DNA from: Lutraria lutraria
Lineage: Eukaryota > Mollusca > Bivalvia > Venerida > Mactridae
Reading direction: 5' to 3'
Assembly (NCBI GenBank): GCA_964023205.1
Contig: OZ026838.1
Coordinates: 29,725,843-29,789,842 of the forward strand
Length of the DNA: 64,000 nucleotides
This document shows positions 11,701-24,700 of the stretch, piece by piece (the stretch's first letter is position 1; every line of letters begins with the position of its first letter). A program made the position numbers and the translations under genes. Below the pieces are notes generated by a model. That model searched no databases. It saw nothing but the letters and a program-made list of their open reading frames with translations, and had not been told where the DNA came from.

Positions 11701-14059
11701 CTACACAGATATGGAAGCTAGACAATTTAGAATATCTAAACTATGAACAGTATATGTCATTCAGTATTGGATTATTTGCTTAAAACATATGAATCTATGA
11801 TTTTGTTGTTTTCTTATCATTTATGATATTTAGGCTATAATATTTTGTTTTGGGCAGCATAAATTAATGATATATTTAGCCTGAAATGCTGTTACTAAAA
11901 AAAGATTTACAAGCAGGCTGTAAAAGAATGACTTTGTTATGAGCAGTACCATATGGTTGCATATTCATTCACACAACATTACTGTCTTAGTAAAGCACCT
12001 TTTATTGTGTTCATGTTTATGTTGGGAACACTTTGGTGATACTTTCTTACTAAGTACTACTCATACAATAAATGGGCTTTAAGCTTGGCATATTCCGAAC
12101 ATTGGGCCAACTTGTCATTTTTAAGTATGTACATCACACCATGAAGAACCATATTGTCTTGGCTGATGTGTACAATTATGTGGGAACAACCTAATTTTGT
12201 GTTTTCCTAATGTTTGATGAATCTGAATGAATGTGTCTGACATTTTGAAATACTATTATGAAAGTTCAAATTTCAGGATATAATCCATTTAAGCATGTCT
12301 TAGCACCCAAGATCAAAGGAATGCAGTTAGCTGTGGACCAATTACGAACACATATTGATGCTGTATACGATGTTACTATAGCTTACAGTAATACAATAGA
12401 CAGAAACACAGGGGACAGATTACCTGCCCCAGGAATGCCAGGTACTCACTAAAAAGTTCTTACAGATAGCAAGACACATGAAGCCCAGTATGTGTGCTTA
12501 ATGTAAATAACAGGGGTGACAATTTCCTGGATATATCAGGAATTCCAGATTTATCTGTTCAGTAAAATAAAAGTTATTTGATGGAAATATCTCAAGAAAT
12601 GGCAAAATTATGGCCAATTTATTCTGTTCTGAAAGATATTCTTTAATACAAACTGAGTTAAATATGGAAACTATATTGTTGAAAGCCTCTAGTTTGGCTC
12701 TGTTGATGCCCCTGAAATAATGATGTATATTTATCCCAGTTTAACTGAAAAAGTTTTAGGTTTTTAAGGTCTGTAAGAGTTGCATCCTAGAGTTTATCAT
12801 ATGATATCACCTGTTCATAGTTCATAATATTTCAATGTCTGTTTTGGGGTTCAAAAAGAGCCAGAAAAGAGCACAGTTATTCAAAAATGTTTGAAGATGA
12901 CTGCGAGAGGTTGACTGGAATCATTATAGTTGTTGTTTAATGCATGTTAGTAGAAATGCACAGTTATAAATATCAGTTATTATTGCTCTTTCTGTTGTGA
13001 CTGGTATCAAGTTAATGATGTTTGTGTTACAATGTTTTCTTTTCATGTTTTAGAGTTTTTGTCCACAAGAAATCCAGAAATTCATATTCATTTTGACAAG
13101 ATATCAATGGAGAATGTTCCTACAGATGAATCAGAATTAAAACACTGGATGTTTACTAGATTTCAGCAGAAAGATAGGTATATCACAGTGTTCGAACTAA
13201 TTCTTTTTAAAGGACTAGCCCATTATATAAGTGGGCTATTGAAAATAGACAATTTACCACTAGTCCAAATATACATTTTTAAGGAAGTTCACTAGCCCGA
13301 ATAAAGATTTAGGCTTGTGGGTAAGCATGAAGACTGTTATCAGTTATGTCATTTTAATTTCTATCTATTTAATTACATCACTATTAGATTGACTAGTACT
13401 TAGTACATAAACTGTCAAAACAGATTTGCTGTAAGCTGAAAATGAAGAAATTATAAAACTGAGCTGACTGGGGCCACAAATGGGTCAAACTAACAAAACC
13501 GTTGCAAATCCTTCTTACTTTGTCATACTGTTGAAGGACTGCATTTGCCCCCACTCTACCCTCTATCCACAACTGGATTTTTTTGTTATAATGTTTTTCA
13601 AATTTACAGCATAATTGATATCCATTGTAGTATCACTTATAATAAATCAGTATCTGTCATAGGATCAGTAAAACATAAGCATCAAAATGTTACAGGATTT
13701 ATTTACCTTTATTGTACCTTATCATATTTGCATTTTTATTACACTTTGCAAATATAGCTAGTCTAATACATGTAGTTATTGTTACTTTCTTGGACTGCTT
13801 TTGTTTATTTCAGTTTTATAATTCCCTTTTTTTCAGAATTATGTCCCACTTTTATTCCAAGTTACCTGAAGAACAAGGGAGATTTCCTGGAGAATCAAAG
13901 ACTTTAAACATACCATTTACAAGTACACTACCACCATTTTTGTTCTATACCTCTTGTTTGGTTTTGTTGCTAGGCACTCCCATGGGGCGGAGTTGTTATT
14001 GGAAAGTGGGCGTGTTTGGAACTCTGGCTGGGTGTGTTTGGATGTCAGTAAGATCTTGA
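8777..14059 (+). CDS. AGPAT5: 1-acyl-sn-glycerol-3-phosphate acyltransferase epsilon-like (AGPAT5), 370 aa, eight exons
   Basis: Exons are 8777-8995, 9574-9658, 10190-10305, 10955-11044, 11482-11572, 12277-12441, 13054-13177 and 13837-14059. They total 1113 nt with consistent phases. The start ATG gives MLLSVLQHVHSLRW, collinear with the vertebrate AGPAT5 N-terminus; a GTG further upstream was rejected. The family transfers an acyl group from acyl-CoA to lysophosphatidic acid, making phosphatidic acid in ER, nuclear-envelope or mitochondrial membranes. Catalytic motif I NHX4D is NHQCTVD (H98, D103), split by an exon junction. Motif III is FPEGTR (176-181). Residues ~15-45 and the C-terminal ~50 residues are hydrophobic, as expected for membrane anchors. 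The length is close to the usual ~364 aa, and no disruption is seen. Confidence 0.93.
9281..9353 (-). pseudogene. tRNA-Ala(TGC)-like sequence, degenerate
   Basis: On the minus strand a 73-nt cloverleaf can be drawn, with a perfect D arm GCTCAGTTGGTAGAGC, anticodon loop CTTGCAA and B-box GGGTTCGAGCCC. Mismatches occur at positions 4-69, 31-39 and 49-65, so it is probably a tRNA pseudogene or the head of a SINE. It lies in intron 1 of the AGPAT5-type gene. Confidence 0.45.
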
Positions 14060-14340
14060 TGAAGTCTTCTTGTAGGAATGATGCTAGGAATGATAAATCT
14101 GATTTAAATATTACAGCTTTCAAAGTCATTACTCTGTGTGGATGACAGAAATTAATTCAAAACTGTTTTAATTAAAGCTGGCATATAGATCTGTTTATAT
14201 TTAGTCTGTAGATTTCCTTGTTGTTTGTTCTTTGTGAGAGAAGCAGGGACTTTGTAATGGTGATTTGTTGGACTAGAATGTACATAATTAAATTTTCTTA
14301 TAAGTTATTTACTTTAACTGAATAATCATTGCATTTTATC

Positions 14341-14346
14341 AATAAA
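14341..14346 (+). terminator. Candidate poly(A) signal AATAAA of the AGPAT5-type gene
   Basis: AATAAA lies 282 nt after the AGPAT5 stop codon. It is the first canonical hexamer I found in the 3' flank. Confidence 0.5.
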
Positions 14347-14505
14347 TGCGGACATTTTGTACAAGTTTGATTGGTTAAATGATCACACATCACAGTCCTT
14401 TTGATCTCACACTTAAATGATTTCAGTTTGTGTGTGAACAGTTTTGTAAATTGACAGTGAAATTTTGATTTCTATATTGAAATTCTATTTGGTTAATATA
14501 ACATC

Positions 14506-14987
14506 AAGGGCTTACATATAAACATGGATTCGCAACTTTCGTATTAACAGTTAGAAGTAATCAAATCCTGTAGTAGTGGCATGTGAATCAACGGGATTTC
14601 ATGCTCCTATTTACAATAGCCAAAATAGGATAATATCCATGATGTTCCGAATGTTAAATCCGGAGACGAAAGGATAATAATAAGTGTCCATAATCTTGGA
14701 ATTTAAAATGCTCAACTGATATGGCTTTTTCAATACTAATACAGTTGTGGATTTTAAGTGTATCTCAATATCTTTATGAAATAATCAGAAATGGGTTGCA
14801 TCCAAACAAATTTCCCATCCCCAGTTGCCAAAGCTTTTTATATATTTAAATTCATAAACACCCTATTACAGCTATCCGACATTGCCAAGTATATAACAAT
14901 GCATTGTGGGATTGTCTCTCGATATCGCTTGAGCTATTTTTAGCAGTTGCGAATCCATGTATGTATATAAGTCCTTGATAACATACT
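14506..14987. mobile_element. ~480-bp TIR element (ends ATCAAGG.CTTA..TA)
   Basis: The left end (14506-14541) and the inverse complement of the right end (14949-14987) agree over about 35 bp. They share ATCAAGG and CATGGATTCGCAACT. No ORF of note lies between. A miniature version of the same end forms the palindrome at 20420-20459. Confidence 0.65.
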
Positions 14988-15124
14988 AATAATTTTCTGT
15001 TTGAACATTCATTTGTGAATTGAATTATCATTTGATTTGTTATTGTATGTAATCGGATGATGGCAACCTCCAGATAAACAAATGGTGTTTTCTTAAAACC
15101 CATAATTTATTTTTTAGAACAAAA

Positions 15125-15196
15125 CAACCTCCCAATAAAGGTCATTTGTAATTATGTCTTTCCCAAGGGTGGCCTTTGTTCACAGGTTTGACTGTA
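15125..15196. mobile_element. MITE family 1 copy, left-truncated
   Basis: AATAAAGGTCATTTGT leads into GTGGCCTTTGTTCACAGG and the terminal TTTGACTGTA. It matches the right half of the full copies at 52525-52730 and 62484-62743. Confidence 0.6.
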
Positions 15197-15979
15197 CTTT
15201 GTTTTTATCTGTTAATTTGGATTTAATCAGGAGATTCAAAACAGGACCAGTATTATTTTACTTAAACTTATGTTTTTAAAATGAACAAATTCATCTACAA
15301 TCATCTGTTATAATCATTTCATGTATATATTATGTGGTTATTTCAGTATATATTTATGATAAAATGATAAAAAACAACATTTTAATTATATTTTTAAATC
15401 CACACATGTTATATTTTGTTGATTTCTATTGACTCATTTATTTGTATTTTTGTGCCATTTGCTGCTGTAGACATTTTTAGGATAGACATCTATAATTTCA
15501 CCATATACCTTTCTTGTTTAGCCCCCAATGGGAGAAACCATAGAGAGAAATGTTTGATCCAAGCTGGGGATAAAACTGTTGACTCATAGTACCATAAGTG
15601 GACTCTGAACCTTCATTAAAGGGTTCACCCAGCAATAAAACTTGGAAGTGGCCTATAACCTCTGATGTTTCCTCTTTTTATGTAGCTGTCACTGTTCAAT
15701 TTGAACAGTCATTGTCTACATCAAATTTGTATCCAATGTACTTCCTAATGTTGATGATATTTTGTAAATAATGATAATTATTTGTACATATGATGCTGTA
15801 CTAGTCTTCCATGTTTTACATATTTAATGTTATTTTTATCAGTGTGGTTTAATGTCACACCTACAGCCAGGATCATTTTTACCATCTTCCACCTTTGATG
15901 TTGGAGGAAGATCTAAGGCATACACCCCAGTAGAACCACAGACCTTCTGTAAGCTATGTTGACTGCTTCCTCACTTGTG

Positions 15980-16231
15980 GACCCGCCACCGTGGTCGAGT
16001 GGTTAAGGTCGCTGACTTCAATTCACTGTAACCTCTCACTGATAGAGGGTTGTGGGTTCGAGCCCAGCTACCGACCATATCTCTTTATGTGAGGAAGTAG
16101 GCGGTTGCTTACGGAGGATGGGAGTCTAGTACTTGTTCTTCCCGGGAACGATGCTTAGGTGAACCGTCCGCCTCATATGACTCTTGACTCTCGAATGGGG
16201 GCGTAAACCTCGATATAAACAAACAAACAAA
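15980..16231 (+). mobile_element. tRNA-derived SINE with perfect 12-bp target duplication
   Basis: The head has an A-box-like TGGTCGAGTGGTTAAGG and a B box GGTTCGAGCCC, as in tRNA-Ser/Leu-type SINEs. The tail is AAAC repeats (16217-16231). The 12-bp sequence TCCTCACTTGTG occurs directly before (15968-15979) and after (16232-16243). A perfect duplication implies a fairly recent LINE-mediated insertion. Related copies are at 19586, 36468, 39247 and 48903. Confidence 0.88.
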
Positions 16232-16243
16232 TCCTCACTTGTG

Positions 16244-17244
16244 AAATTTGTCTGGTACTGTGTCGGATTCAAGCTCACAGCAGTGATTACTAGTCATGTC
16301 AGGCCCTAATTTTGATTTTTATCTCAGGATGCTGTGTCATTTATCGATGCTGCTAAATTGTTGTTGTATACATATCTCATTATTTTGTATGTGGTATGAA
16401 ATAAGATTAAAAGAATATTTTGTGGTACTTGCAACTAGTTTACCAATTGATATGATTTAGTTTATCAAATCCATTGGCACTTCAATGGCGTAATGCTGTG
16501 CATGATCTGATATATTTGAATATAACTTTTACCCATTTTGAAGTGTTTGTTAATTTAGGCATAGTAATGATAATCAATTTTTATTGCTCATAATTATGTA
16601 TCATAGTACCTGTTTTTAAGTACATGAAATCGATGTTATCTAATATTCCCTGATCTGTATTCAACCAATGAATATCTGATGAATTATAGACCACATTCTT
16701 ATTTCAATTTTTATCTTTAAAAGTCTCATTTTATAGAAGAGTTTATCATTATTCACATGTGCCATGTGATGTATATTCCTACATTGTCTGCAAAAAAGTA
16801 TGCATGCCAATGGATACATTCAATATTTTTTTACAATCTTTAAGAACAATGTGTGAATATTTTTTGTCATTAGGCCAGGAGGATAATAGTCATGTTACTG
16901 GTTTGCCAACTGACCCCATTTTTTATGCAGAAAAGTAAGGAAAGTTTGGGGACGAATCATACTTCGACCCCTTCCAAAGTATGTAAGGTACATTTAGAAA
17001 AAAAATGGAAAAGACATTTTTGATCTACCGATACATGTCAATAATATTTTTGGTCCAAAAATCCTAAACATGACAATTTTTCCTTGCGTTATAGGATGTA
17101 CATGGACCAATAGTCAGTAGTTTGAATAAATGGCATATTACTGATTATTTTAGTGTGTCACATTATTTGTAATACATAACAGGAATATGAAGAAAATAAA
17201 AAAAGGAATATTACATGTTTTATCATCTATTTTTTTTATTGTGC
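16244..17244. other. Intergenic, no gene seen
   Basis: AT-rich sequence with no ORF or splice pattern that I can support. The stretch 15845-15965, just left of the SINE, also looks like old repeat sequence (ATGTCACACCTACAGCCAGG), but no boundaries could be set. Confidence 0.4.
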
Positions 17245-18310
17245 TTAGGGAGAGCTTTTGTGATCAGTCTTTGTCCGACGTCCGGTGTCATGCGGCATCA
17301 ACTTTACTTGTGAACACACTAAGGGCCACATTTTTAGTCAAATTTCCATAAAACTGGGTCACAATGTTAATATCAACAAAATTTCAGACGACTTTGATAA
17401 TGGGTCATTTGGGGTCAAAAGGCAAGTTAAAGGAAAACCTTGTGAACGCTCTAGAAGTTACTGTTTTGATTGGATCTTCATGAAAGCTTGTCAGAATGTT
17501 TGTCTTCATAATATCTTGGACGAGTTTGGTAATGGGTCATCAATAATTAGGTCACCAGGTCAAATCTTAGAAAAACCTTGTTAACACATTAGATTTCATT
17601 TTTTATTGGATCTTCACCAAACCTTGTCAGAATGTTTGTCTTAATGATATGTTGTACAAGATAGAACATGGGTCAGCTGGGGTCCACAGGTACTTGACAC
17701 AAACAAATAAGACCATATTTTGGCCGTATAGGCTACTTATATCAAAAACTAGGTCACCAGGTAAAATCTTAGGAAAACTTTGTTAACAATGTAGATGTCA
17801 TGGTTTTCATTGAATCTTCACTAAACCTTGTCAGAATGTTTGTCTTAATGATATGTAGGACAAGATCGAATGTGGGTCATCTCAGGTCTTAAATTAGGTC
17901 ATTAGGTCAAATCCTAGGAAACTTTGTTAACACTGTAGATGTCACAGTTTTAATCGTATCTTTACCAGACCTTGTCAGAATGTTTGTCTTCTGGTATGTA
18001 AGACATGTTCGAACATGGTTCATCTGGGGTTAAAAACTAGGTCACCAGGTCAAATCTTAGATCTAAACCTTGTTAGTGTTCTAGATAAGGGTTTTGATGG
18101 GATCTTCACCATACCTTTTCAAAATGTTTTTCTTAATGATAATTTATGTTGGATGAGATGGAACATTTGTCATCTGGGGTCAGACACTAGGTCACCTGGT
18201 CAAATCACAGGAAAACCTTGACATCAACATACCTCATGACGCAGGTTCAAAACAATGTTTTTTAATCAGTGAACAAAGAGTGTCATGTGAGCGACATAGG
18301 CGATCTTTGT
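17245..18310 (+). repeat. Element with ~136-144-bp tandem monomers (GTCAGAATGTTTGTCTT)
   Basis: The motif TCAGAATGTTTGTCTT recurs at 17491, 17627, 17831 and 17975, with a diverged copy at 18119. Each monomer also has GGGTCATC..GGTCAAA, TAGGTCACCAGGTCAAATC and AACCTTGT. The 204-nt gap is explained by an insert at ~17685-17755 that matches one arm of the palindrome at 45964. A related element, with the same 3' end motif TGTCATGTGAG, is at 58026-58582. Open frames inside are by-products. A tandem core bracketed by short hairpins resembles Helentron-associated elements of bivalves, by inference. Confidence 0.7.
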
Positions 18311-19585
18311 TTATTTCAGTGCATTTTGTTTACGTGCTTGGGAGGAATTTAGAGCAAGACAGGCTACATACACAATTAAACATCAACATGTTTTTACATA
18401 GTGACCCAGTATGGGGTCTGACTTCCTCCAGATGGAAGCATGACAAACATCAAGTAAATATAGTACATTTGGAGATGTATGTACTCAATTTGCAACTGAT
18501 ACAATCATGTTTAAAACTTTGAACTACATTTGTAAATTACAAATGATAGCTTAAAGAGATACTTTTATTTGAGTCATCTTAGCATCAGTGTATAATTTCA
18601 AGAAGCATCATTCACCCCAAAATGACGAGGCCTGGTTACCCAAGATTACTCCTAATTTTTCCCTGCGACCTTAGACTTAAATTAAGATTTTTCGTTCAAG
18701 ATCATGTTTACTATAAAATGGCACAAGTAAATGCTTGTGACTTTATATGAAAAACGTACATATCGAGATTGCAATAACCCAACAACATTTCTGTTATATC
18801 TGACCAGGGATCCCTGATCTGACAAACTAAATTGTAAGACATGAACATTCAAATTTGTCTATTTCGCACGCATCGTTCATAATTATGTTTGAATTCATAT
18901 AGAAAGCACAATCCAGTTGTCTCGTAACATATAAAATAGTCTATGGATTGCTGACATGAATAGTGCATTTTGACTTTTTTTCTGCTGCGTTACCTTGATT
19001 GACATCGAGTGTCATCTATCTCTTAATACTGTCAACCTCTCTTACGAGTGTACAAGACCGGGAATGCTGTAAAATGAATATTCCGTTTCACTTGTGAAGA
19101 AGAAATGGATAATATGGCTGGAATTTCCGTCTTAAATGAAGACAATTATTTCTAATATTTCAGATAGAAGAATTAACCTTCTTTTCAATCAGTACTTCGA
19201 GAGAAATACAATATTCCCGACCATCTACTTGCCGAAGGGAGATTTGTGGGTATTATTGGTGACCATGCAGCCAGTCTTGTCTGTAAATGTCTATGTATGA
19301 AGTATTTGCTTGTAACTAGAATTCTAATTACTGGAGACAACATAAATTACGATCAAACATCTATTATACCCTCGCCTCACGTGTCGATGTCGTACGAATG
19401 TTCAAGTCAGAAAGTGAAGGTTTGTCGGATTTGCTATGCTTTGAATTAAAACAACAAGATAACTTGTGCAGTGTTTTTGTTTGTGTCATTATAAAGACAG
19501 GTTACATGACTTTTTAAGGTACGTGTACTATACGTGTGTACATGTTTCAGCGCTGTACTTGTATTTATTAATATATCTTTTATTA
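18311..19585. other. Intergenic, no gene seen
   Basis: About 1.3 kb without a recognisable exon. A 67-codon open frame at 19246-19449 has no familiar motif, and I do not call it a gene. Confidence 0.4.
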
Positions 19586-19812
19586 TTTTTGTTTGGTCGA
19601 GTTTAACGTCCGTTTTAAACAGTCAGAGTCATATGAGACAGACAGTTCACCTAACCATCGTTCCTTGGAATAACCAGTACTAGTCTCCTCCTATTATCTG
19701 TATTTATAAAGAGACATGGTCGGTAGCTAAGCTCGAACCCACGACCCTCTATCAGTGAGAGGTTACAGTGATATGAAGTCAGCGACCTTAACCACTTGAG
19801 CATGGAGACGGA
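19586..19812 (-). mobile_element. tRNA-derived SINE, older copy
   Basis: This is the same family as 15980-16231 in reverse. Read on the minus strand it has CAAGTGGTTAAGGTCGCTGA, GTGGGTTCGAGC and a tail ending ACCAAACAAA. It carries more substitutions, and no clean target duplication was found. Confidence 0.75.
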
Positions 19813-20419
19813 TCATATCTTTCATCATTAGTCAGATGACATGGTTTATACACTTAAATTACTACAATCATCATATACCCCTTGCACTACATGCATGCAA
19901 ATCATAATTCTCTTCTAGTAAGTATGACTTTGGGAGCCACGCAAACCTACGCAAACGTTTTATTTTGTTTTCATAGAGAAGTCTAAGTGTCGTGTTTCAG
20001 GTGAAAATTAAGCCATTTCAAACCTTCACAAATTTATCAGCTATGCTCAGCAGTCAATCAGGCTGAAGTTTGGGATAAGTTCACTTCTATTATACGTGAT
20101 CGATGTACATCAACAAGAGAGTGAGATGTTTGGGTCAAAACTACATTAAATCTGCAAATGCCAATAATGTTCCATTTCTTCAGTCTGACTATGAGCGTCA
20201 GTTATTGCTTAAGTGTTTTAATTGTCTTCAGTGGGATGTTTTAACAGCAACATCTGAAGTGTGCGAACAGTTGTACATGTATTTCTCTTCTAACAAGATT
20301 AATTACCATCACAAACCAGTCAATGTTTCAATAGAAATAAATTAAATATCACAGTGTGGATTGTTTAAATGTTGAATTTGACAGTTTTGTTAATGGTGCG
20401 TCATTGATGAAAGTAGATG

Positions 20420-20459
20420 CAAGGACTTAAATACATACATGTATGTATATAAGTCCTTG
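20420..20459. repeat. 40-bp palindrome around ACATGT
   Basis: CAAGGACTTA..CATACAT is followed by its inverse complement, with one mismatched pair across 40 bp. The arm matches the ends of the TIR element at 14506-14987, so this is probably a terminal foldback remnant. Confidence 0.7.
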
Positions 20460-20606
20460 GTAGAGGATTTGAATATGTCCGATACAAATACAGTTGTGTC
20501 AACTGATACATCTCTTATTGGGGATACGGGAGACAAATCGGAGCACAGAGTCGTGGGTTACTTCCATTTTTTATACGACAATACCCCCAGCAGAGCTATT
20601 CAAAAA

Positions 20607-20861
20607 GTGTCATCTTACGTTTGTAAGAAGACACTTTTCAATAACTCAACTTTCACGTGGACGTAATCCTTTATCGTCGTATAAGTCAGATACACGTACT
20701 CGTATTTTCTTCAAAAATGTCTTTTTACAGACGATAAGAAGACGGTTTGCTAAGACAAACAACCATTTTATACTCGGCTTCGCCTCGGACAAATTGGTTG
20801 TTTATCTAAGCGAACCGTCTTCTTACGTCTGTAAGAAGACACTTTTGAAGAAAACTCGTAC
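20607..20861. repeat. Foldback hairpin, ~70-bp arms
   Basis: The left arm 20696-20768 and right arm 20791-20861 are inverse complements at roughly 85-90% over ~70 bp, sharing TTTTCTTCAAAA, TTACAGACG, AAGAAGACGG and AACAACCA. The ~22-nt loop holds CTCGGCTTCGCCTCGG. A third, short copy of the outer part (GTAAGAAGACACTTTT) stands at 20622-20637, so the structure has been rearranged. If transcribed it would form a long hairpin RNA. Confidence 0.75.
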
Positions 20862-20869
20862 TGCATCTA

Positions 20870-21702
20870 TTACGTAAACAGGTGTAGAGAATGATGAAAT
20901 AAATACTGTCCCGTGTATAAGAATTGCCTTTATTAGGAAAACTGTTCATGGACAAGATGCGCCTAATTGTTTGTACATTTTTTGTATGTTGTGTGTAAAT
21001 ACAAATCAATTAAGAACTATGACTGACTATAAAACGAACATTTTATAAGTTATCCTTGTTGGAAGTTACATTTAAATGACCCGATCGATATAATAAAAAA
21101 TAACCCTGAACAGATGTATAACTAAATTGCCAAAACATCGTATCTTGAAAAAAAATCCATGGCAACGACTTATAGATAAGTCGAGATCATAACGAATAAA
21201 TGAATGAATAAGATAAACGATACGAATTATGCAGGTATATGTAAGACACATACTTTATTTCATAGTCAAGTGTGTATTTTATAATCCATTCACTTTAAAC
21301 GGTGGTAGATATTTATATATAGATTTACATAGCGAGGCTAAAAAGATGAAATGAATATATCACGCATATAAAACATGATAAGTATATGTTAAAATATGTA
21401 TTTCAGAAAAACTCATCTCAAAATTGTGTTATCTTCGATTGATTGAACAAGTTAACATCAAGCGAAGCGAGTGAGCAAACTAATAAATGATAATAAAAAT
21501 ATTTTATCATCGCGTATACTACTCCCACGTTCCGAATACCTACCTTACTAGTCGGTTGATTGATGAATGTAAAAGGTTATGTACATACCTCGTCCATCAC
21601 GTGACTTGTAACCACTGAAAAGGTGTGTCACAAGACGTACTTTTATCATCTCTTCTTCGCTTGTGTTTTACTTGATTCGGAGGTGCAATTTAGAGATAAA
21701 GC
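20870..21702. other. Upstream flank of the annexin gene
   Basis: No coding exon seen. The segment 21595-21705 just before start exon 1A includes CACGTGAC and pyrimidine-rich sequence, and is the likely location of a promoter or 5' UTR. Confidence 0.35.
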
Positions 21703-21705
21703 AAA

Positions 21706-21708
21706 ATG
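21706..21708 (+). CDS. Annexin candidate start exon 1A: only the Met codon
   Basis: GCAAAATG is followed at once by the strong donor GTAAGC. The exon contributes ATG alone and ends in phase 0, exactly what exons 2a and 2b need. A at -3 and G at +4 suit initiation. Its 5' UTR limit is unknown. Confidence 0.6.
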
Positions 21709-24700
21709 GTAAGCTTTTGTCATTTTATTTGCACTTTAAAGCTGTTTTTCAATTAATATCATTGTAATAGATTCGTATATTGAACTGAATATAAATATGT
21801 GTCTGTTATATACTTATATGGTCAAAGTATTGATAGCTAACTTAAATATTTATTGATGTCGGCTACAGTGTATGGTACTTGGCAATGTTGCCAACGTTTT
21901 ATTGATTTAGAGTGCAGTGTTGTTCATTAACATAAACAATAACATCACTGGACGTACAGTCAGATTCGTCATAATTATAACAATGGTAAGTTTCTTGTTT
22001 TTTTTTTAAGTAAATGTAATATTCATGGTCAACACATTAGTAAAATGGTGTATTTTGTGTGGCATGCATGTGTGAATGTATATAAATAACGCATTGTACT
22101 ACATTTGGTGTGCATTCGCTTTTTACATTTTAAGGTTTTACATTGTAATAAAAGCGTCTTGCAATGTAATGCAGCGTACATGCCTTCTCAATGATTATTT
22201 AGTCATTTTCAGCATACCATGTCCTATCATTTATAAGATTTTGCGAAAGTTTTATTGATATTACATGTATCTATTACCTTCTTGATCTTTTTTTATAAAA
22301 GTCGAAATGATGATTGAATTTGACTTGTTTAAAACACAGACGTAATACCGTTGTAATATGAAACCGTTTTCATGTCGCTTTTTTACAAAAAAAACAGTTT
22401 GTCAGATTCGTATAAACTAAGAAGAGACACTATTAATTTGTTTTTAATGATATTTGGACCTCCGAGTCGTGTGGGTAAAGGTCTTTATAGCTAGGCAGTA
22501 GTCACTATCTTCCTCACCGTTGTAAGTTCGAATCCAACTGGGGACATAATCCACGTTTGATGAAGCTGACTGGTTCGGTAGTCCTATTTTCTAGCATTAA
22601 TGATGGACGAAGAGCCCTGGTCCCGAGGTTATAAAACTCATACTCATATCAGTATTGTCTGATCATCATAAACTTAGAAATATAAAAATACAATATGAGA
22701 TTAGAGCTTGGAGACCGGTAAAAAATTGTAACTTCGGGGCCAGGGCTTTTTAACCATCATTAAAGCTGGAATTATCCAGGCTGCTTGTGCGATGTTTAAA
22801 TCTAGTAGAGTATGAACTGGGGTAAATCTGTATACAAGGCTGTTATATATAGCTTAGTATTGAAGAGTGTTATCATTTCATATAGAAAATATATAAATCT
22901 GTTTGATTAAACATACAAATAATGTTCACTTTACATCATCATGTGAAATATTTTACTTTCTATACCTCAATACGAGGGTGCTTACGTTAAGCCGTAATAG
23001 GTGTAGAGATTATAGTTTATGGCAGTTTGTAGGGTTGTCTCTGCATATATTTCGTTTCGTCTATTTGTTTTTGGTATTTTTTATACCTCAAAACTTATAC
23101 TTAAATTGCTATTAAAATGTAATGTTGTTCATTTATATGGCTCGCCTAAATTTATATTGGGCGTGGCATCGAGTTGCTGTTGTCATCTATACTATAGCAA
23201 ACATGTCTGCTCGCAGTTAAATCCAAAACCACTTTGATCAAGTTTTTTGCAAATGAATCAGACTGAAACTTGCGTGTTCTTGTCAGCTCTTCTATTGATC
23301 CATTTGATGCTACATTAATGTACTTAAAAGGGACTTCAATAAACTCATTCCTTCCTACTGGTTCGTGCATGCAGATTGCAGACTTAGAGCGCTATTAGAT
23401 CGGTGCAATTTATGTACACGTATACAGTGCGCATTTATTTGAAATTCATGAAATCTAAATGTCCTTGATAATTTTATATTTTGTGTTCATATAACCATGC
23501 AGGGATGCTATACATAATCAAGCCGCGGCTAGTATCGAGCATTTTGAGTTATTGTTATATCTCATGGATTTTAACAAATCTTTTTCCGCCCCCCCCCCCC
23601 CCAGCTCATTTGTACCTAACTTTGCCCGACCCCTGCGCTATCTGGGGTGGGGTCAACACGGTGGGAAGATGAGTCAGCTGACCAGTTAACGTTTGTTGTT
23701 CGTCTGAATCCATATCTATGAGGCGAGTCCCTCGTGGTTGGGCAAAAACAGTGACAGGTGCATAAATTATCTAGGATACATATTTAGATGACGGTCGACA
23801 TTTCACTTACTGTATATGTATCAAGTAACTATAGCAAGTAGAAAACGTATACTAGTACATCATATTATAGTATACGTGTCAAAATACTACGCATGTTTAA
23901 ATCAAGCAGCATAAAATCATGCCTCTGATTAACAGACTGGATCGATATTTACGTATATTTTAATATTAAGGTGTTTTTGTAGCAACTGAAGTATATCGAG
24001 TGAGAGATGAATTTATGTAAATTTTCATTGAAGATTGTATGTATTCGTATTTATATAAGATGTATGAAGTCACCAGCCCGAGGCAAGATCATACCTACAT
24101 ATATAGTTTACTTGACGAAGCCAGTGTGTGTCAGAACGTATAATAAATACAAATGCAACATATGAAGTCAGATAGATTGACAGTCCATATCATCATGTCC
24201 TTATGAGTCATGTTGCATGCATGTACAATGTTTAAATACTTCAGCTTTAAATGGACATGTGAAAATCCTGTTAAAGATAATTTACACGAAAGTCACATTA
24301 AGTTATGCGCCGTTTGCTAATGTTTATTTTGTTGATATTTTATGAATACGAAAACATTTGTGTGATTCGGATCCTCTTGGTTTTGTTCTATAGCGTTAAG
24401 GTATTACTTAAGAATCTCGGTTTTAACTACAGTACCTTACCGTCAATTCATGTAACTGAAACATTAGACTATAAATGGTATACGTAGGAGTAAATCATAC
24501 TTGTAAAAATCTTAAAGATTGTACAGTTTTAGCTCGTCTGTTTTCGAAGAAAAGGTCGAGCTATAGTGATCACAGCGGCGTCTGCGTCTGCTTAGAACTG
24601 CAAAAAAACATTAATGTTGCTCAATACACAGTAACTGTAGGAGGTAGCAACACGAAATTTCATAGGTGGGTAGATCTCACTGAGGTGGTGAACAGACGAG

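Noticed and set aside
17285..18522. Several open frames of 68-99 codons
   Set aside because: They fall in the ~140-bp tandem repeat; periodic repeats keep frames open without coding.
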